The position numbers were made by a program, and so were the translations under genes. From the NCBI GenBank assembly GCA_949744025.1, contig CATJWA010000200.1, forward strand, positions 1 through 14,121: a DNA stretch of 14,121 nt. The letters run 5' to 3'. This document shows, one piece after another, positions 6,571 through 14,116 of the stretch (position 1 is the stretch's first letter; each line of letters starts with the position of its first letter). This stretch comes from an uncultured Eubacteriales bacterium (GTDB taxonomy: Bacteria > Bacillota > Clostridia > Oscillospirales > Oscillospiraceae). A model generated the notes under the pieces. That model worked only from the letters and a program-made list of their open reading frames with translations. It was not told the DNA's origin and did no database searches.

Positions 6571-6763
6571 TACCCAAAAGCGTTTATATATCAAGCTTTC
6601 AGACTTCTTATCATTTATTATATATCTCGACATTGATGGAAATATGTAATATGGCCGCTGAATTTCGCCTTTACACCGTGTTGCCCATGTGGCCGCGCGG
6701 TCCCGTCTGAAGCAGCGGTCAAGGCTGTGTATTCTCAAAACTTTTTTCTGTGGAGGAGAGTTT
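6571..6763 (+). other. Leader region of the chemotaxis receptor gene with a possible structured RNA
   Basis: A weak promoter may lie at 6598-6626 (TTCAGA, 17 bp, TATATC). Downstream, GGCCGCTG (6653-6660) pairs with CAGCGGTC (6713-6720) to close a 68-base element. Inside it TTC/GAA can extend the helix, and ACCG/CGGT (6675-6678 with 6698-6701) and GCC/GGC can form an inner arm. The element ends 43 bases before the start codon. It matches no riboswitch consensus that I can recall; the c-di-GMP classes were considered and do not fit. The strong ribosome site GGAGGAG is at 6752-6758. Confidence 0.35.
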
Positions 6764-8791
6764 ATGAAATTTCTTGCAAACAAAAAGCTTGCCGCGCGCA
6801 TCGGGATTATCACAACCGCTATTACTCTGGTCGGTATGCTGCTGCTGTGGATTATCGTTTCCAGCAATGCCGCAGCCATGGTCAAGAGCGATATTACCAA
6901 TCAGATGACCGACGCCGTGGAATCCAGAGCCGCAATCATCAGCGAGTATGTGGTTTCGGCTGAGGAATATATGACCGCTTTTGCCTTGGGCAGCGAAGTT
7001 CGGGACCTCCTGAGCAATCCGGACGACCCCGGTCTTCTGCGCCAGGCTCAGCAATACACCGAGGATTTCGCCTCTGTCAAGGGTATCTTTGAGGGACTGT
7101 ACATCGCCACACCGGATACACATGTGCTCACCCATACCTCTCAGGGGGCTATTGGTATCACGACACGGTCGGGTGATTCCCTTAAAACCTTTCAGGACAC
7201 TATTCTGGCTCAGCGTCAGTTGACCAATTTAGGTATTATGAAGTCCCCCGGCACCGGAAGTATGATTTTGTCTATGTACTATCCCATTTTCGACGGCCGG
7301 CAGTGCATCGGCTACGTGGGTGCCGGAGTCTATGCCAGCCACCTCATGGATTCACTGCTGAACTTAAATATCAAGGGCCTTCCTGACAGCGAGTACGTGT
7401 TTTTGAACGTTGATACCGGAGTGTACCTCTATCACGCAGACGAAACGCTGCTGAACACCGAGACAACCGACGCCGGTTATCAGGAAATTATCCGCCGCAT
7501 ACAGTCCGACGGCTCATCCCAGGCGGCTACATACTCCTATAAAGATGCAAACGGCGACGAACAGTTGGTCGTATACAAGTATCTGAAGGACCGCGGCTGG
7601 GTCTTTATGGTACGCGACAGCGCCGCAGAGGTCTACAGCTCCGTCACTCAGGTACGCGTCATTGTTGGCGTGCTGTGCGCGTTAATGGCCATTGCAATCA
7701 TCTCAGTCACTCTCTTAATTCTGCGCCGTGAGGGCCGTGAGCTTATGGTTGTTGAGCAGGCCATCGCCCGTCTTGGTGACCTGAACCTGTCTGCCGACCA
7801 CGAGCTGGATGCCTTCTACGGCCGTGAGGACGAAATAGGCATGATTGCTCAGACCACCCACCGCGTCTGCGGCTGCCTGCGCGAGACTATTGACGACGTG
7901 GGCCGCATACTCGGGGAGATAGCCGAAGGCAACCTCGCCGTCGATGTGACTGAAAACGAGTCCTTCTACATAGGCGATTTCAGAGCCTTGTCCGAGAGCT
8001 TAAAATCCATCCGTGCCAATTTGACCCATGTGGTCCGTGATATCTCCCAGGTAGCCCGTCAGGTGGATTCAGGCGCCGACCTGGTATCCACCGGAGCTCA
8101 GGCTCTTTCACAGGGTACGCTTGAGCAGGCAGCTTCCATTGAGGGACTTGTGTCCAATGTCACCGCCATCACCACTCAGATTCAGACCAGCACCGTGCGC
8201 TGCGGCGACGCCAGCGAGTTGGTTGACAAGGCCACCGGATATGCCGCTGAGGCTGACACCAAGATGGACCAGCTTACCGTGGCCACAAAAAATATTGACC
8301 AGTCCTCAAATAAAATCGGCACCATTATCAAAACCATTGAGGACATCGCCTTCCAGACAAATATTCTGGCCCTCAACGCCGCCGTGGAGGCCGCAAGGGC
8401 AGGCAGCGCGGGTAAGGGCTTCTCCGTGGTAGCGGACGAGGTTCGAAGTCTGGCTGCCAAGTCCGCCGAAGCTGCCCAGAATACCAACAGTCTGATTAAC
8501 CGCTCCATTCAGGATGTAAAAACAGGTACGGAGTCCACCGACATGGCAGTCTCCGCCATGCATGTAATTACTGACTGCATTCAGTCTATCAAGTCACTGA
8601 TGGACGAGATTGCCGACGCCAGCGTCCAGCAGTCGGAAATGATTGCTCTTGTCGAAAATGGCATCAAAGAGATTTCCGCAGTTGTGCAGACCAACTCCTC
8701 CGCCGCTGAGAAAAGCGCCTCCGTTTCCTCGGAGCTGTCCAACCAGGCACGGACGCTCAACAGTCTCATCAGCCAATTTCATATCTCATAA
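6764..8791 (+). CDS. Methyl-accepting chemotaxis protein with extracellular Cache-type sensor
   Basis: 675-aa transmembrane receptor that relays ligand binding to CheW/CheA. TM1 is at about residues 12-34, an extracytoplasmic sensor of about 260 residues follows (Cache-like: YPIFDGRQCIGYVGAGVY, DTGVYLYHADE, KDRGWVFMVRD), and TM2 is at about 297-320. A HAMP-like linker includes a second HAMP-like element around 376-428 (ILGEIAEGNLAVDV). The signalling domain has the conserved hairpin tip DIAFQTNILALNAAVEAARAG starting at Asp527, followed by GKGFSVVADEVRSLA. The C-terminus ends LISQFHIS, without a CheR-tethering pentapeptide. I chose ATG 6764 because GGAGGAG lies 5 bases upstream and the basic MKFLANKKL leads into TM1. 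The ligand is unknown; Cache domains often bind amino acids or organic acids. Confidence 0.95.
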   Translation: MKFLANKKLAARIGIITTAITLVGMLLLWIIVSSNAAAMVKSDITNQMTDAVESRAAIISEYVVSAEEYMTAFALGSEVRDLLSNPDDPGLLRQAQQYTEDFASVKGIFEGLYIATPDTHVLTHTSQGAIGITTRSGDSLKTFQDTILAQRQLTNLGIMKSPGTGSMILSMYYPIFDGRQCIGYVGAGVYASHLMDSLLNLNIKGLPDSEYVFLNVDTGVYLYHADETLLNTETTDAGYQEIIRRIQSDGSSQAATYSYKDANGDEQLVVYKYLKDRGWVFMVRDSAAEVYSSVTQVRVIVGVLCALMAIAIISVTLLILRREGRELMVVEQAIARLGDLNLSADHELDAFYGREDEIGMIAQTTHRVCGCLRETIDDVGRILGEIAEGNLAVDVTENESFYIGDFRALSESLKSIRANLTHVVRDISQVARQVDSGADLVSTGAQALSQGTLEQAASIEGLVSNVTAITTQIQTSTVRCGDASELVDKATGYAAEADTKMDQLTVATKNIDQSSNKIGTIIKTIEDIAFQTNILALNAAVEAARAGSAGKGFSVVADEVRSLAAKSAEAAQNTNSLINRSIQDVKTGTESTDMAVSAMHVITDCIQSIKSLMDEIADASVQQSEMIALVENGIKEISAVVQTNSSAAEKSASVSSELSNQARTLNSLISQFHIS

Positions 8792-8798
8792 TTAAAGT

Positions 8799-8823
8799 GA
8801 GGCCGAAGCTTCGCTTAAGCCTC
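8799..8823 (+). terminator. Weak hairpin after the receptor gene
   Basis: GAGGC (8799-8803) pairs with GCCTC (8819-8823), with an inner AAGC-TTC-GCTT stem. It is followed by GTTTG rather than a T run, so it may permit readthrough into the next gene. Confidence 0.4.
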
Positions 8824-8853
8824 GTTTGCGGCAGAATTTAACCATACGCTCCT

Positions 8854-8880
8854 TAACAAATCCATAAAACCTTCCGATAT
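8854..8880 (+). promoter_or_regulatory. Sigma-D/sigma-28-like (motility) promoter
   Basis: CCGATAT (8874-8880) exactly matches the Bacillus sigma-D -10 core. TAAC (8854-8857, one change from TAAA) lies 16 bases upstream, inside the usual spacing. Transcription would start about 35 bases before ATG 8924. The motif match is seen in the sequence; use by a motility sigma factor is inferred and fits the neighbouring chemoreceptor. Confidence 0.5.
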
Positions 8881-8923
8881 AACCCATATAACGATTAAGC
8901 ATGAAGGAAAGGAGCGATTAAGA

Positions 8924-9493
8924 ATGGAACTGCGCACCCTACGCAGCATACGCCGCAGTGAACAGCTTTCCAAGGCCGCTGAGAAAAAGACTGACGCTTC
9001 CGGCAACGCATCGGCTCAGCCACCATCCCAAAATCCGGCACCCGCTGATAAGCTCACCTTATCCCGGCAGGCTCTGGCCTTTCTGGAAGATCAAAACCGC
9101 AAAATGTGGGCTGCGGACCAGGAGCGGGAACAGCGACGTCAGGATAGGATGTCGGCAAGCATCAGCAATCTGGAAGCCCAGAAAAACGAGTTGGACGCTA
9201 TGGGTAAAAAGCTGAAGGTACTCAATAAATGCCATAAAATCGCCGCGTCCATCATGAAAGGTGACCATGTGCCGCCGGAGGATCTTGAATACCTCATGAC
9301 CAACGACCCCGAAGGCTACAAGCTTGCCATGGCCATGCGCCGTCACAAGGAGGATCCGGAGAAGTGCAAAAGCGTCCTCGACGACGAGGACCGCAACGGA
9401 CCCTCATCCACTTCTGACACGGAGCACTCCCCCGAGGTTTCCGCTCCGGAAGTCTCCTCCGCCGCCGGAGAGTCACCCGCTGACACGGAGTAA
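8924..9493 (+). CDS. Hypothetical coiled-coil cytosolic protein downstream of the chemoreceptor
   Basis: 189-aa protein with no signal peptide, membrane helix or family that I recognise. The N-terminal third is polar and disordered-looking (QPPSQNPAPADK). It is followed by DKLTLSRQALAFLEDQN (about 43-59) and a charged heptad-like helix to about residue 107 (QEREQRRQDRMSASISNLEAQKNELDAMGKKL). Next comes a small helical block (KCHKIAASIMKGDHVPPEDLEYLMTNDPEGYKLAMAMR) and an acidic Ser/Pro-rich tail. AAAGGAG lies 9 bases before ATG 8924. It follows the receptor by 132 bases and is preceded by a sigma-D-like promoter, which suggests a role linked to motility or receptor function, but this is inference. 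A strong terminator follows. Confidence 0.8.
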   Translation: MELRTLRSIRRSEQLSKAAEKKTDASGNASAQPPSQNPAPADKLTLSRQALAFLEDQNRKMWAADQEREQRRQDRMSASISNLEAQKNELDAMGKKLKVLNKCHKIAASIMKGDHVPPEDLEYLMTNDPEGYKLAMAMRRHKEDPEKCKSVLDDEDRNGPSSTSDTEHSPEVSAPEVSSAAGESPADTE

Positions 9494-9498
9494 ACAAG

Positions 9499-9535
9499 CC
9501 CCCATCCTGCAAAGCAGGATGGGGGTCTTATTTTT
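9499..9535 (+). terminator. Strong intrinsic terminator
   Basis: Perfect 12-bp stem CCCCCATCCTGC / GCAGGATGGGGG with loop AAA, followed by TCTTATTTTT. It begins 6 bases after the stop of the coiled-coil gene and probably also limits readthrough from the convergent kinase. Confidence 0.93.
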
Positions 9536-9586
9536 CAGTCTGCGTACTTTGTTTGATAGAGCGGGGCCTCGGTGAAGTTCACTCCG

Positions 9587-12500
9587 TTAACCAAGATATT
9601 TACCTAAAATCTCCATGAACAGGTCGATATCAAGAGGCTTTGCAATATGCGCGTTCATGCCGTTTTTCAGGGCAGCCTCCTTATCCTCCTCCATCGCATT
9701 GGCTGTCATGGCGATTATGGGCAGGTCCCTTACATCCTCGCGCGGCAGGGCGCGTATGGTCCGCGTGGCCTCGTAGCCGTCCATTACAGGCATCTGCACA
9801 TCCATCAGTACAGCGTCGTAATAATACTCATTCGCACGGCTGACCATCTCTACCGCATCGCTGCCGTCTGGGGCACTCTCCACCTCAAAGCCGGTTTCCT
9901 CAAGAATTGATTCGGCAATTTCACGGTTCAGCTCATTGTCCTCTACCAGCAGAATACGCTTACCGCTGAAATCCGCCTGCGTCCACAGGGCGCGCGTTTC
10001 CTTCTCAATCAGGTTATTGGCAGCCAGCAGAGCCGACTTCAGGTCCGACATGAACAGGGGCTTTGCGCAAAAGGCCGTGACCCCCGCCTGTCTGGCCTCG
10101 TCCTCTATGTCCGTCCAATCGTAGGCGGTGAGAATTATAATAGGCGCTTCATGTCCGGTTACCTCTCGGATTCTGCGGCAGGTCTCCACGCCGCTGAGCT
10201 CCGGCATCTGCCAGTCGATTATGTAGGTGTGATAGGGGTCCCCGTCGTTACAGGCGCTTCTGGCACGGTAAACCGCTTCTCTGCCAGAGGTAGTCCACTC
10301 CGCGCGCATTCCTATCTGCTTGAGCATTCTTGTCACACTTTCGCAGCTATCACAGTCATCGTCCACCACTATGGCGCGCAGGCCCTCAAGCTCCTTTATC
10401 TGCGCCGCGTTCTTCTCCACGTCCTGAAGCTTAAGGCTCAGCTCCACTCTGAACTCGCTGCCCTTCCCCTTCTCGCTGTGTACAGTAATACTGCCGCCCA
10501 TCATGTCCACGATGTTTTTCGTGATTGTCATGCCCAGACCCGTGCCCTGTATACCCGTCTTGGTGGTGCTTGCCTCTCTCTCAAACGGCTCGAAGATATG
10601 CTCCACAAACTCCGGCGTCATACCAACGCCGTTGTCCTTGACGATAAAAACATAGTCCCCATAGCCTCTGTGGAAGGTGGTCTGCTGCTGGATGCGGAAG
10701 CTGACCGTTCCTCCGGCAGGAGTATATTTCACGGCGTTGCTCAGCAGATTTACAAACACCTGACTGAGCTTCAGCGCGTCGGCAATCACATCCTCGTTGT
10801 TCACGTCAAAGGTGTCAATAAAAAGCTCAAGCTGCTTGGCCTTCACCTGCGGCTGGATAATGTTGACCAGATTATGCGTCAGCTCGGAGATATTGCACTC
10901 CTGTTCCTTAATCTGAACCTTGCCGCTTTCTATTCGGCTCATGTCCAGTATGTCGTTGATGAGGCTCAGAAGATGATTGCTGGAGGAGAGTACCTTTTGC
11001 AGACAGTCCTTCACCTGCTCCCTGTTGTCAATATGGCTGACAGCGATGGTTGTAAACCCAATGATGGCGTTCATGGGGGTCCGGATGTCGTGCGACATGT
11101 TGGACAGGAAGGTGGTTTTGGCACTGTTGGCATGCTGAGCCTGCATCAGAGCCTCCTGCAGAGCCTGTGTCTGTTCCCACTGCTTCCGGACCTGAGCGGT
11201 AATATCCTTGGACACCACCATAACCATAATGTCCCCGCTGCTGTCATCCCTTGTCATGATAAAGGACTGGCGCACACATATCTGCTGCTCCGCTGAGCCA
11301 GCGCTCCAGTAGTCCACGGTTACATCAGCCTCGCCCTGCTCAAACCGCTCCCTGAGCTGTTCAAGGTCCACCACCGAGTCATATTCCTCCAGCGATTCCT
11401 CACGCAGAAATTTCCTCCATCTCTCAAAGCAGAGCGAGGCGGGGCAGGGCGCGCTCAGTCCGACCTTCTCCAGCAGAGAAATCTGCCCATCCTCCGCAGT
11501 GCGCACAACGTCCTGCTCTATCACATCCTGAGTTAAGTTGAACTCGAAGGTGCAAAACGCGCTGGATGTAATGGCAATTCTGTACTGCCTCTCCTTGCGG
11601 TTGGCCAGGGCAATTTTCGCCTGCGCTCTTATCTCGCGCTCCTTCAGGTCCGTTATGTTCTGCCGCAGGAACAGGATTTTTGCCGCCCTTCCGTTATGTC
11701 TTGTCAGGCAGATGATGTTGATATGCTCCCACGCCGTTTCTCCGTCTTTTTTAATTTTATATTCGTACTGCACGTCTGTGCTGCCACCGTCAAGCTTTGC
11801 GGCAAGCGTATCCCGCTCAAGCCGTTTTGCAAACTTGGAGCGTTCGGACTCCTCCTCCAGGAATGAGCACAGGTATTCCGCAAAGTCCTCATACTGCCCG
11901 CTGGCCGCCATATTGCTGCGCTCAGGAGCCGTTCCGGCCAAATAGCTGTAGGTCCCCTTTTCAATGTCCGCCAGAATAAAACGGGCAAAAAGCGTGCTCA
12001 CCCCGCTTATGACATACCCCATCTCCATATTTTCCAGTCTAAGACGGCGGCGCTCGCTTCCGCTCCTGAGCAGCAAAACCAGAATATATACAGCGAACAG
12101 AGCGATTAAAAGCGTTTGAAGCATCATACCGGTGTGGTTGGCATCGCTTATCATTGCCTGAGTCACACTCTTTGGGAAGGTTTGAATGAGCACATAGTTG
12201 CTGTTCGGCACATGCAGCACGCACAGATTGTCCGTCAGGCTGCCCGGCGCGCAGATAAAGCCCTTTTCCCCTGTTCCGCGTCGCAGGACCTCCCAGGCGC
12301 CCGCGGCGGTTTCTGCGTCAATCACTCCCTCCTCCAGCAGCATGTCCGGCAGAGGCCGGCTGTCATAGCTCTTTGAATCGGAGGAGGCAATGATACGTCC
12401 CTCCGTGGTGCATAGAAAAACTGTGGCCGTCTCTCCGAAATAGCTGGTCTCCAGCATTTGGCTGAGATAATCCTCCGCAAAATACAGGCCCAGCAGTATT

Positions 12501-12985
12501 CCGAACATTTCGCCGTCCCGTTCCAGTGGGGCGTAAAAAACCATCATGACCTGGTTTGTAGCACGCGAGTCAAACACCACCGTGCCGCCGCTCTCGCCCA
12601 TCATGCCGCTGGCAAAATATTCTCCGCCGCCGCTGTCAGTGGTTTCCCCATCGGAGGCAAGGTTTACTCCCTGAGTATTGGTGAAGCTGATAGCGTCAAA
12701 ATCCGAATTTTCCTCCATATCCCTGAGCATCTCCGCGCTGATATCCGACTCATCAAGAGTCATGCTCATAAGATAAGCGTAATTGCGGACCCTGCGCAGA
12801 CCGTTGGTCAGCTCATTGTCGATACTATGGGCCGCCTGCCTTGCTGAATCCATGGCATAGTTAAGGCTGCGGTTTTCAATACTCCGGCTGTTTGTAGCCG
12901 AATACCAGCTAAACAGCAGACACATCGCTGCTATTAAAATCAGTATGTACAGCACGTTTTGCCAGGTCCTTTTTGCAGTACGCAC
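9587..12985 (-). CDS. Hybrid sensor histidine kinase with two receiver domains
   Basis: 1132-aa membrane phosphorelay protein. TM1 is at about residues 8-28, an extracytoplasmic Cache-like sensor of about 250 residues follows, and TM2 is at about 287-307. Two PAS-like stretches lie at about 320-445 and 455-605. A helical linker leads to HisKA with phospho-acceptor His632 (NMSHDIRTPMNAIIGF). HATPase_c follows with N750 in the N box, DNGVG at 784-788 and GTGLGM at 814-819. REC1 (about 870-985) has VVDDDCDS and Asp924 in DWQMPELSG. REC2 (about 1008-1128) has LLVEDN, Asp1062 in MDVQMPVMDG and a terminal AKPL. There is no HPt domain and no output domain, so the phosphate must pass to partners not in this window. 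I chose GTG 12985 because AGGGGGG lies 8 bases upstream; GTG 12994 overlaps that site. The signal is unknown. Confidence 0.94.
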   Translation of the reverse strand: MRTAKRTWQNVLYILILIAAMCLLFSWYSATNSRSIENRSLNYAMDSARQAAHSIDNELTNGLRRVRNYAYLMSMTLDESDISAEMLRDMEENSDFDAISFTNTQGVNLASDGETTDSGGGEYFASGMMGESGGTVVFDSRATNQVMMVFYAPLERDGEMFGILLGLYFAEDYLSQMLETSYFGETATVFLCTTEGRIIASSDSKSYDSRPLPDMLLEEGVIDAETAAGAWEVLRRGTGEKGFICAPGSLTDNLCVLHVPNSNYVLIQTFPKSVTQAMISDANHTGMMLQTLLIALFAVYILVLLLRSGSERRRLRLENMEMGYVISGVSTLFARFILADIEKGTYSYLAGTAPERSNMAASGQYEDFAEYLCSFLEEESERSKFAKRLERDTLAAKLDGGSTDVQYEYKIKKDGETAWEHINIICLTRHNGRAAKILFLRQNITDLKEREIRAQAKIALANRKERQYRIAITSSAFCTFEFNLTQDVIEQDVVRTAEDGQISLLEKVGLSAPCPASLCFERWRKFLREESLEEYDSVVDLEQLRERFEQGEADVTVDYWSAGSAEQQICVRQSFIMTRDDSSGDIMVMVVSKDITAQVRKQWEQTQALQEALMQAQHANSAKTTFLSNMSHDIRTPMNAIIGFTTIAVSHIDNREQVKDCLQKVLSSSNHLLSLINDILDMSRIESGKVQIKEQECNISELTHNLVNIIQPQVKAKQLELFIDTFDVNNEDVIADALKLSQVFVNLLSNAVKYTPAGGTVSFRIQQQTTFHRGYGDYVFIVKDNGVGMTPEFVEHIFEPFEREASTTKTGIQGTGLGMTITKNIVDMMGGSITVHSEKGKGSEFRVELSLKLQDVEKNAAQIKELEGLRAIVVDDDCDSCESVTRMLKQIGMRAEWTTSGREAVYRARSACNDGDPYHTYIIDWQMPELSGVETCRRIREVTGHEAPIIILTAYDWTDIEDEARQAGVTAFCAKPLFMSDLKSALLAANNLIEKETRALWTQADFSGKRILLVEDNELNREIAESILEETGFEVESAPDGSDAVEMVSRANEYYYDAVLMDVQMPVMDGYEATRTIRALPREDVRDLPIIAMTANAMEEDKEAALKNGMNAHIAKPLDIDLFMEILGKYLG

Positions 12986-13020
12986 AGAGCACACCCCCCT
13001 GAAATTTAAGTATTCATTTT

Positions 13021-13029
13021 ATTTTAACA
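13021..13029 (-). promoter_or_regulatory. Extended -10 promoter of the hybrid kinase gene
   Basis: The minus strand reads TGTTAAAAT (13029-13021), an extended -10 with TAAAAT. The -35 position 17 bp upstream reads TGTACT and falls inside the inverted repeat at 13036-13066, so a protein bound there could block or assist polymerase. The leader to GTG 12985 would be about 30 bases. Confidence 0.5.
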
Positions 13030-13035
13030 TTTTTC

Positions 13036-13066
13036 TTTGGAAAAGTACAGAGTGTACTTTTCCAAA
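13036..13066. repeat. Perfect 14-bp inverted repeat in the kinase promoter
   Basis: TTTGGAAAAGTACA / TGTACTTTTCCAAA with spacer GAG, 31 bp in total and fully symmetric. It covers the -35 of the kinase promoter. There is no good T run on either side, so an operator (GTACA...TGTAC core) seems likelier than a terminator. The cognate regulator is unknown. Confidence 0.75.
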
Positions 13067-13073
13067 AATATCC

Positions 13074-13100
13074 GCCGTGCTTCGCGGCAAGCGGCTTTTT
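13074..13100 (+). terminator. Orphan terminator-like hairpin with T5
   Basis: GCC-gt-GCTT pairs with AAGC-GGC around the loop CGCGGC, followed by TTTTT (13096-13100). It resembles an intrinsic terminator on the plus strand, yet no plus-strand gene lies upstream in this gap. It could end a short unannotated RNA or act as a barrier before the DUF445 promoter. Confidence 0.45.
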
Positions 13101-13106
13101 CCGCAC

Positions 13107-13135
13107 TTGTTTTCGCTGGTGCTTTGTGATAAACT
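13107..13135 (+). promoter_or_regulatory. Promoter of the DUF445 gene
   Basis: TTGTTT (13107-13112), 17-bp spacer, TAAACT (13130-13135), with TG at 13127-13128 forming an extended -10. It gives a leader of about 55 bases before ATG 13197. Confidence 0.5.
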
Positions 13136-13196
13136 ACCAATACCTACACTTACAATCAGGGCTATACTGCCCGCTGTATTTTTTCGGAGTCGGTAC

Positions 13197-14072
13197 ATGG
13201 AGCTTTTTCGTATTCTCTCGGGTCCGGTGGTCGGCGCGGTTATAGGGTACATCACAAACGATATCGCCATACGGATGCTTTTTCGTCCCCATAGGGCAGT
13301 TTACGTCCTCGGACGCCGCCTTCCCTTCACTCCGGGCATTGTGCCGCGGCGCAAGGACCAGTTAGCGGAAATTTTGGGCCGCGCTATTGTGGAAAAATTT
13401 TTCAACGCCGATGACCTTGAAATAATTTTCACTACCGGCATAGCGGACCCCGTTGCCGACGCGCTTGTGAAGCTGCTGCGCAGCGAGGTCACTCCCGCGC
13501 AGATTATTGAGGATAACGCAGCTTGGGGTGAGGTTGAAAAGCTTGAGGAAGATCTTTGCGTGCGCATACAGGCCGCAGTCTGCCTCGGAGGGCTGCCGGA
13601 GACGATAGCGCGCGAAGGGGTGGGCATGGCTGCAAGTCTGCTCGGCGGCGGGGCCGCGTCTCAGGCGCTTTCCTCTGGGCTCGGCGCAAATATCGAGCCA
13701 GCACTCGCGCGGGAGATAGAGGAATTTGTCATAGAGCACGGACGCGAGCATATTCTGCCCCTGATTCACAGCGAAGTGCAGCGTCTTGGCGGCTCTCCCA
13801 TGGCCGAGCTGACCGCGCAGCTTGCCGGAGACGACGATGCCGCCCTGCATGAGACACTCAAGCGCCTGTATCTGCGCTTCATGTCCCGCCATGTGCGCCC
13901 GATAGTCGAGAGCATCGATGTCGGCGGAATGATTACGGAGAAAATAGTGCTCATGACCAGCGAGGAGGTAGAGGACCTCGTGCTGACCGTGGTCCGACGC
14001 GAGCTGCGGCTGGTGGTACTGTTCGGAGCTTTTGTCGGCGCGGTAATCGGCGCGGTGAATATATTTCTGTAA
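13197..14072 (+). CDS. DUF445 family membrane protein (YheB-like)
   Basis: 291-aa protein with a hydrophobic N-terminal helix carrying the family's hallmark GAVIGYITNDIAIRMLFRP, then RRLPFTPGIVPRRKDQLAE and ILGRAIVEKF. A long amphipathic helical middle follows, and the protein closes with a C-terminal membrane helix (VVLFGAFVGAVIGAVNIFL). The repeated GAxxGAxxG pattern at both ends suggests that the termini pack together in the membrane. DUF445 proteins are widespread in Firmicutes; Bacillus members are about 375 aa or longer, so this is a short version with a reduced middle. No enzymatic function is known to me. GGAG lies 7 bases before ATG 13197; longer in-frame starts upstream run through the promoter gap and lack the motif. 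It is monocistronic in view, ending in a large hairpin. Confidence 0.9.
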   Translation: MELFRILSGPVVGAVIGYITNDIAIRMLFRPHRAVYVLGRRLPFTPGIVPRRKDQLAEILGRAIVEKFFNADDLEIIFTTGIADPVADALVKLLRSEVTPAQIIEDNAAWGEVEKLEEDLCVRIQAAVCLGGLPETIAREGVGMAASLLGGGAASQALSSGLGANIEPALAREIEEFVIEHGREHILPLIHSEVQRLGGSPMAELTAQLAGDDDAALHETLKRLYLRFMSRHVRPIVESIDVGGMITEKIVLMTSEEVEDLVLTVVRRELRLVVLFGAFVGAVIGAVNIFL

Positions 14073-14077
14073 TGCGA

Positions 14078-14116
14078 CAAGTCAGGGCCGACCGCATAGC
14101 GGTCGGCCCCGACTTG
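14078..14116 (+). terminator. Hairpin after the DUF445 gene
   Basis: CAAGTC-A-GGGCCGACCGC pairs with GCGGTCGGCCC-C-GACTTG around the loop ATA: 17 pairs and one A-C mismatch. The window ends 5 bases later, so any T run cannot be seen. Confidence 0.7.

Noticed and set aside
6653..6720. c-di-GMP (GEMM) riboswitch before the chemoreceptor
   Set aside because: The conserved GEMM core bases and tetraloop-receptor pattern, as I recall them, are not present; it is kept only as an unclassified possible structure.
10151..11296. Open frame of 381 codons antisense to the hybrid kinase
   Set aside because: No domain, no ribosome site; it mirrors the HATPase and receiver codons of the real gene.
13021..13073. 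Sigma-D promoter for the kinase gene (minus-strand GCGGATAT near 13073-13066)
   Set aside because: One mismatch in the -10 core and no TAAA at the right distance upstream; the extended -10 at 13029-13021 is better.
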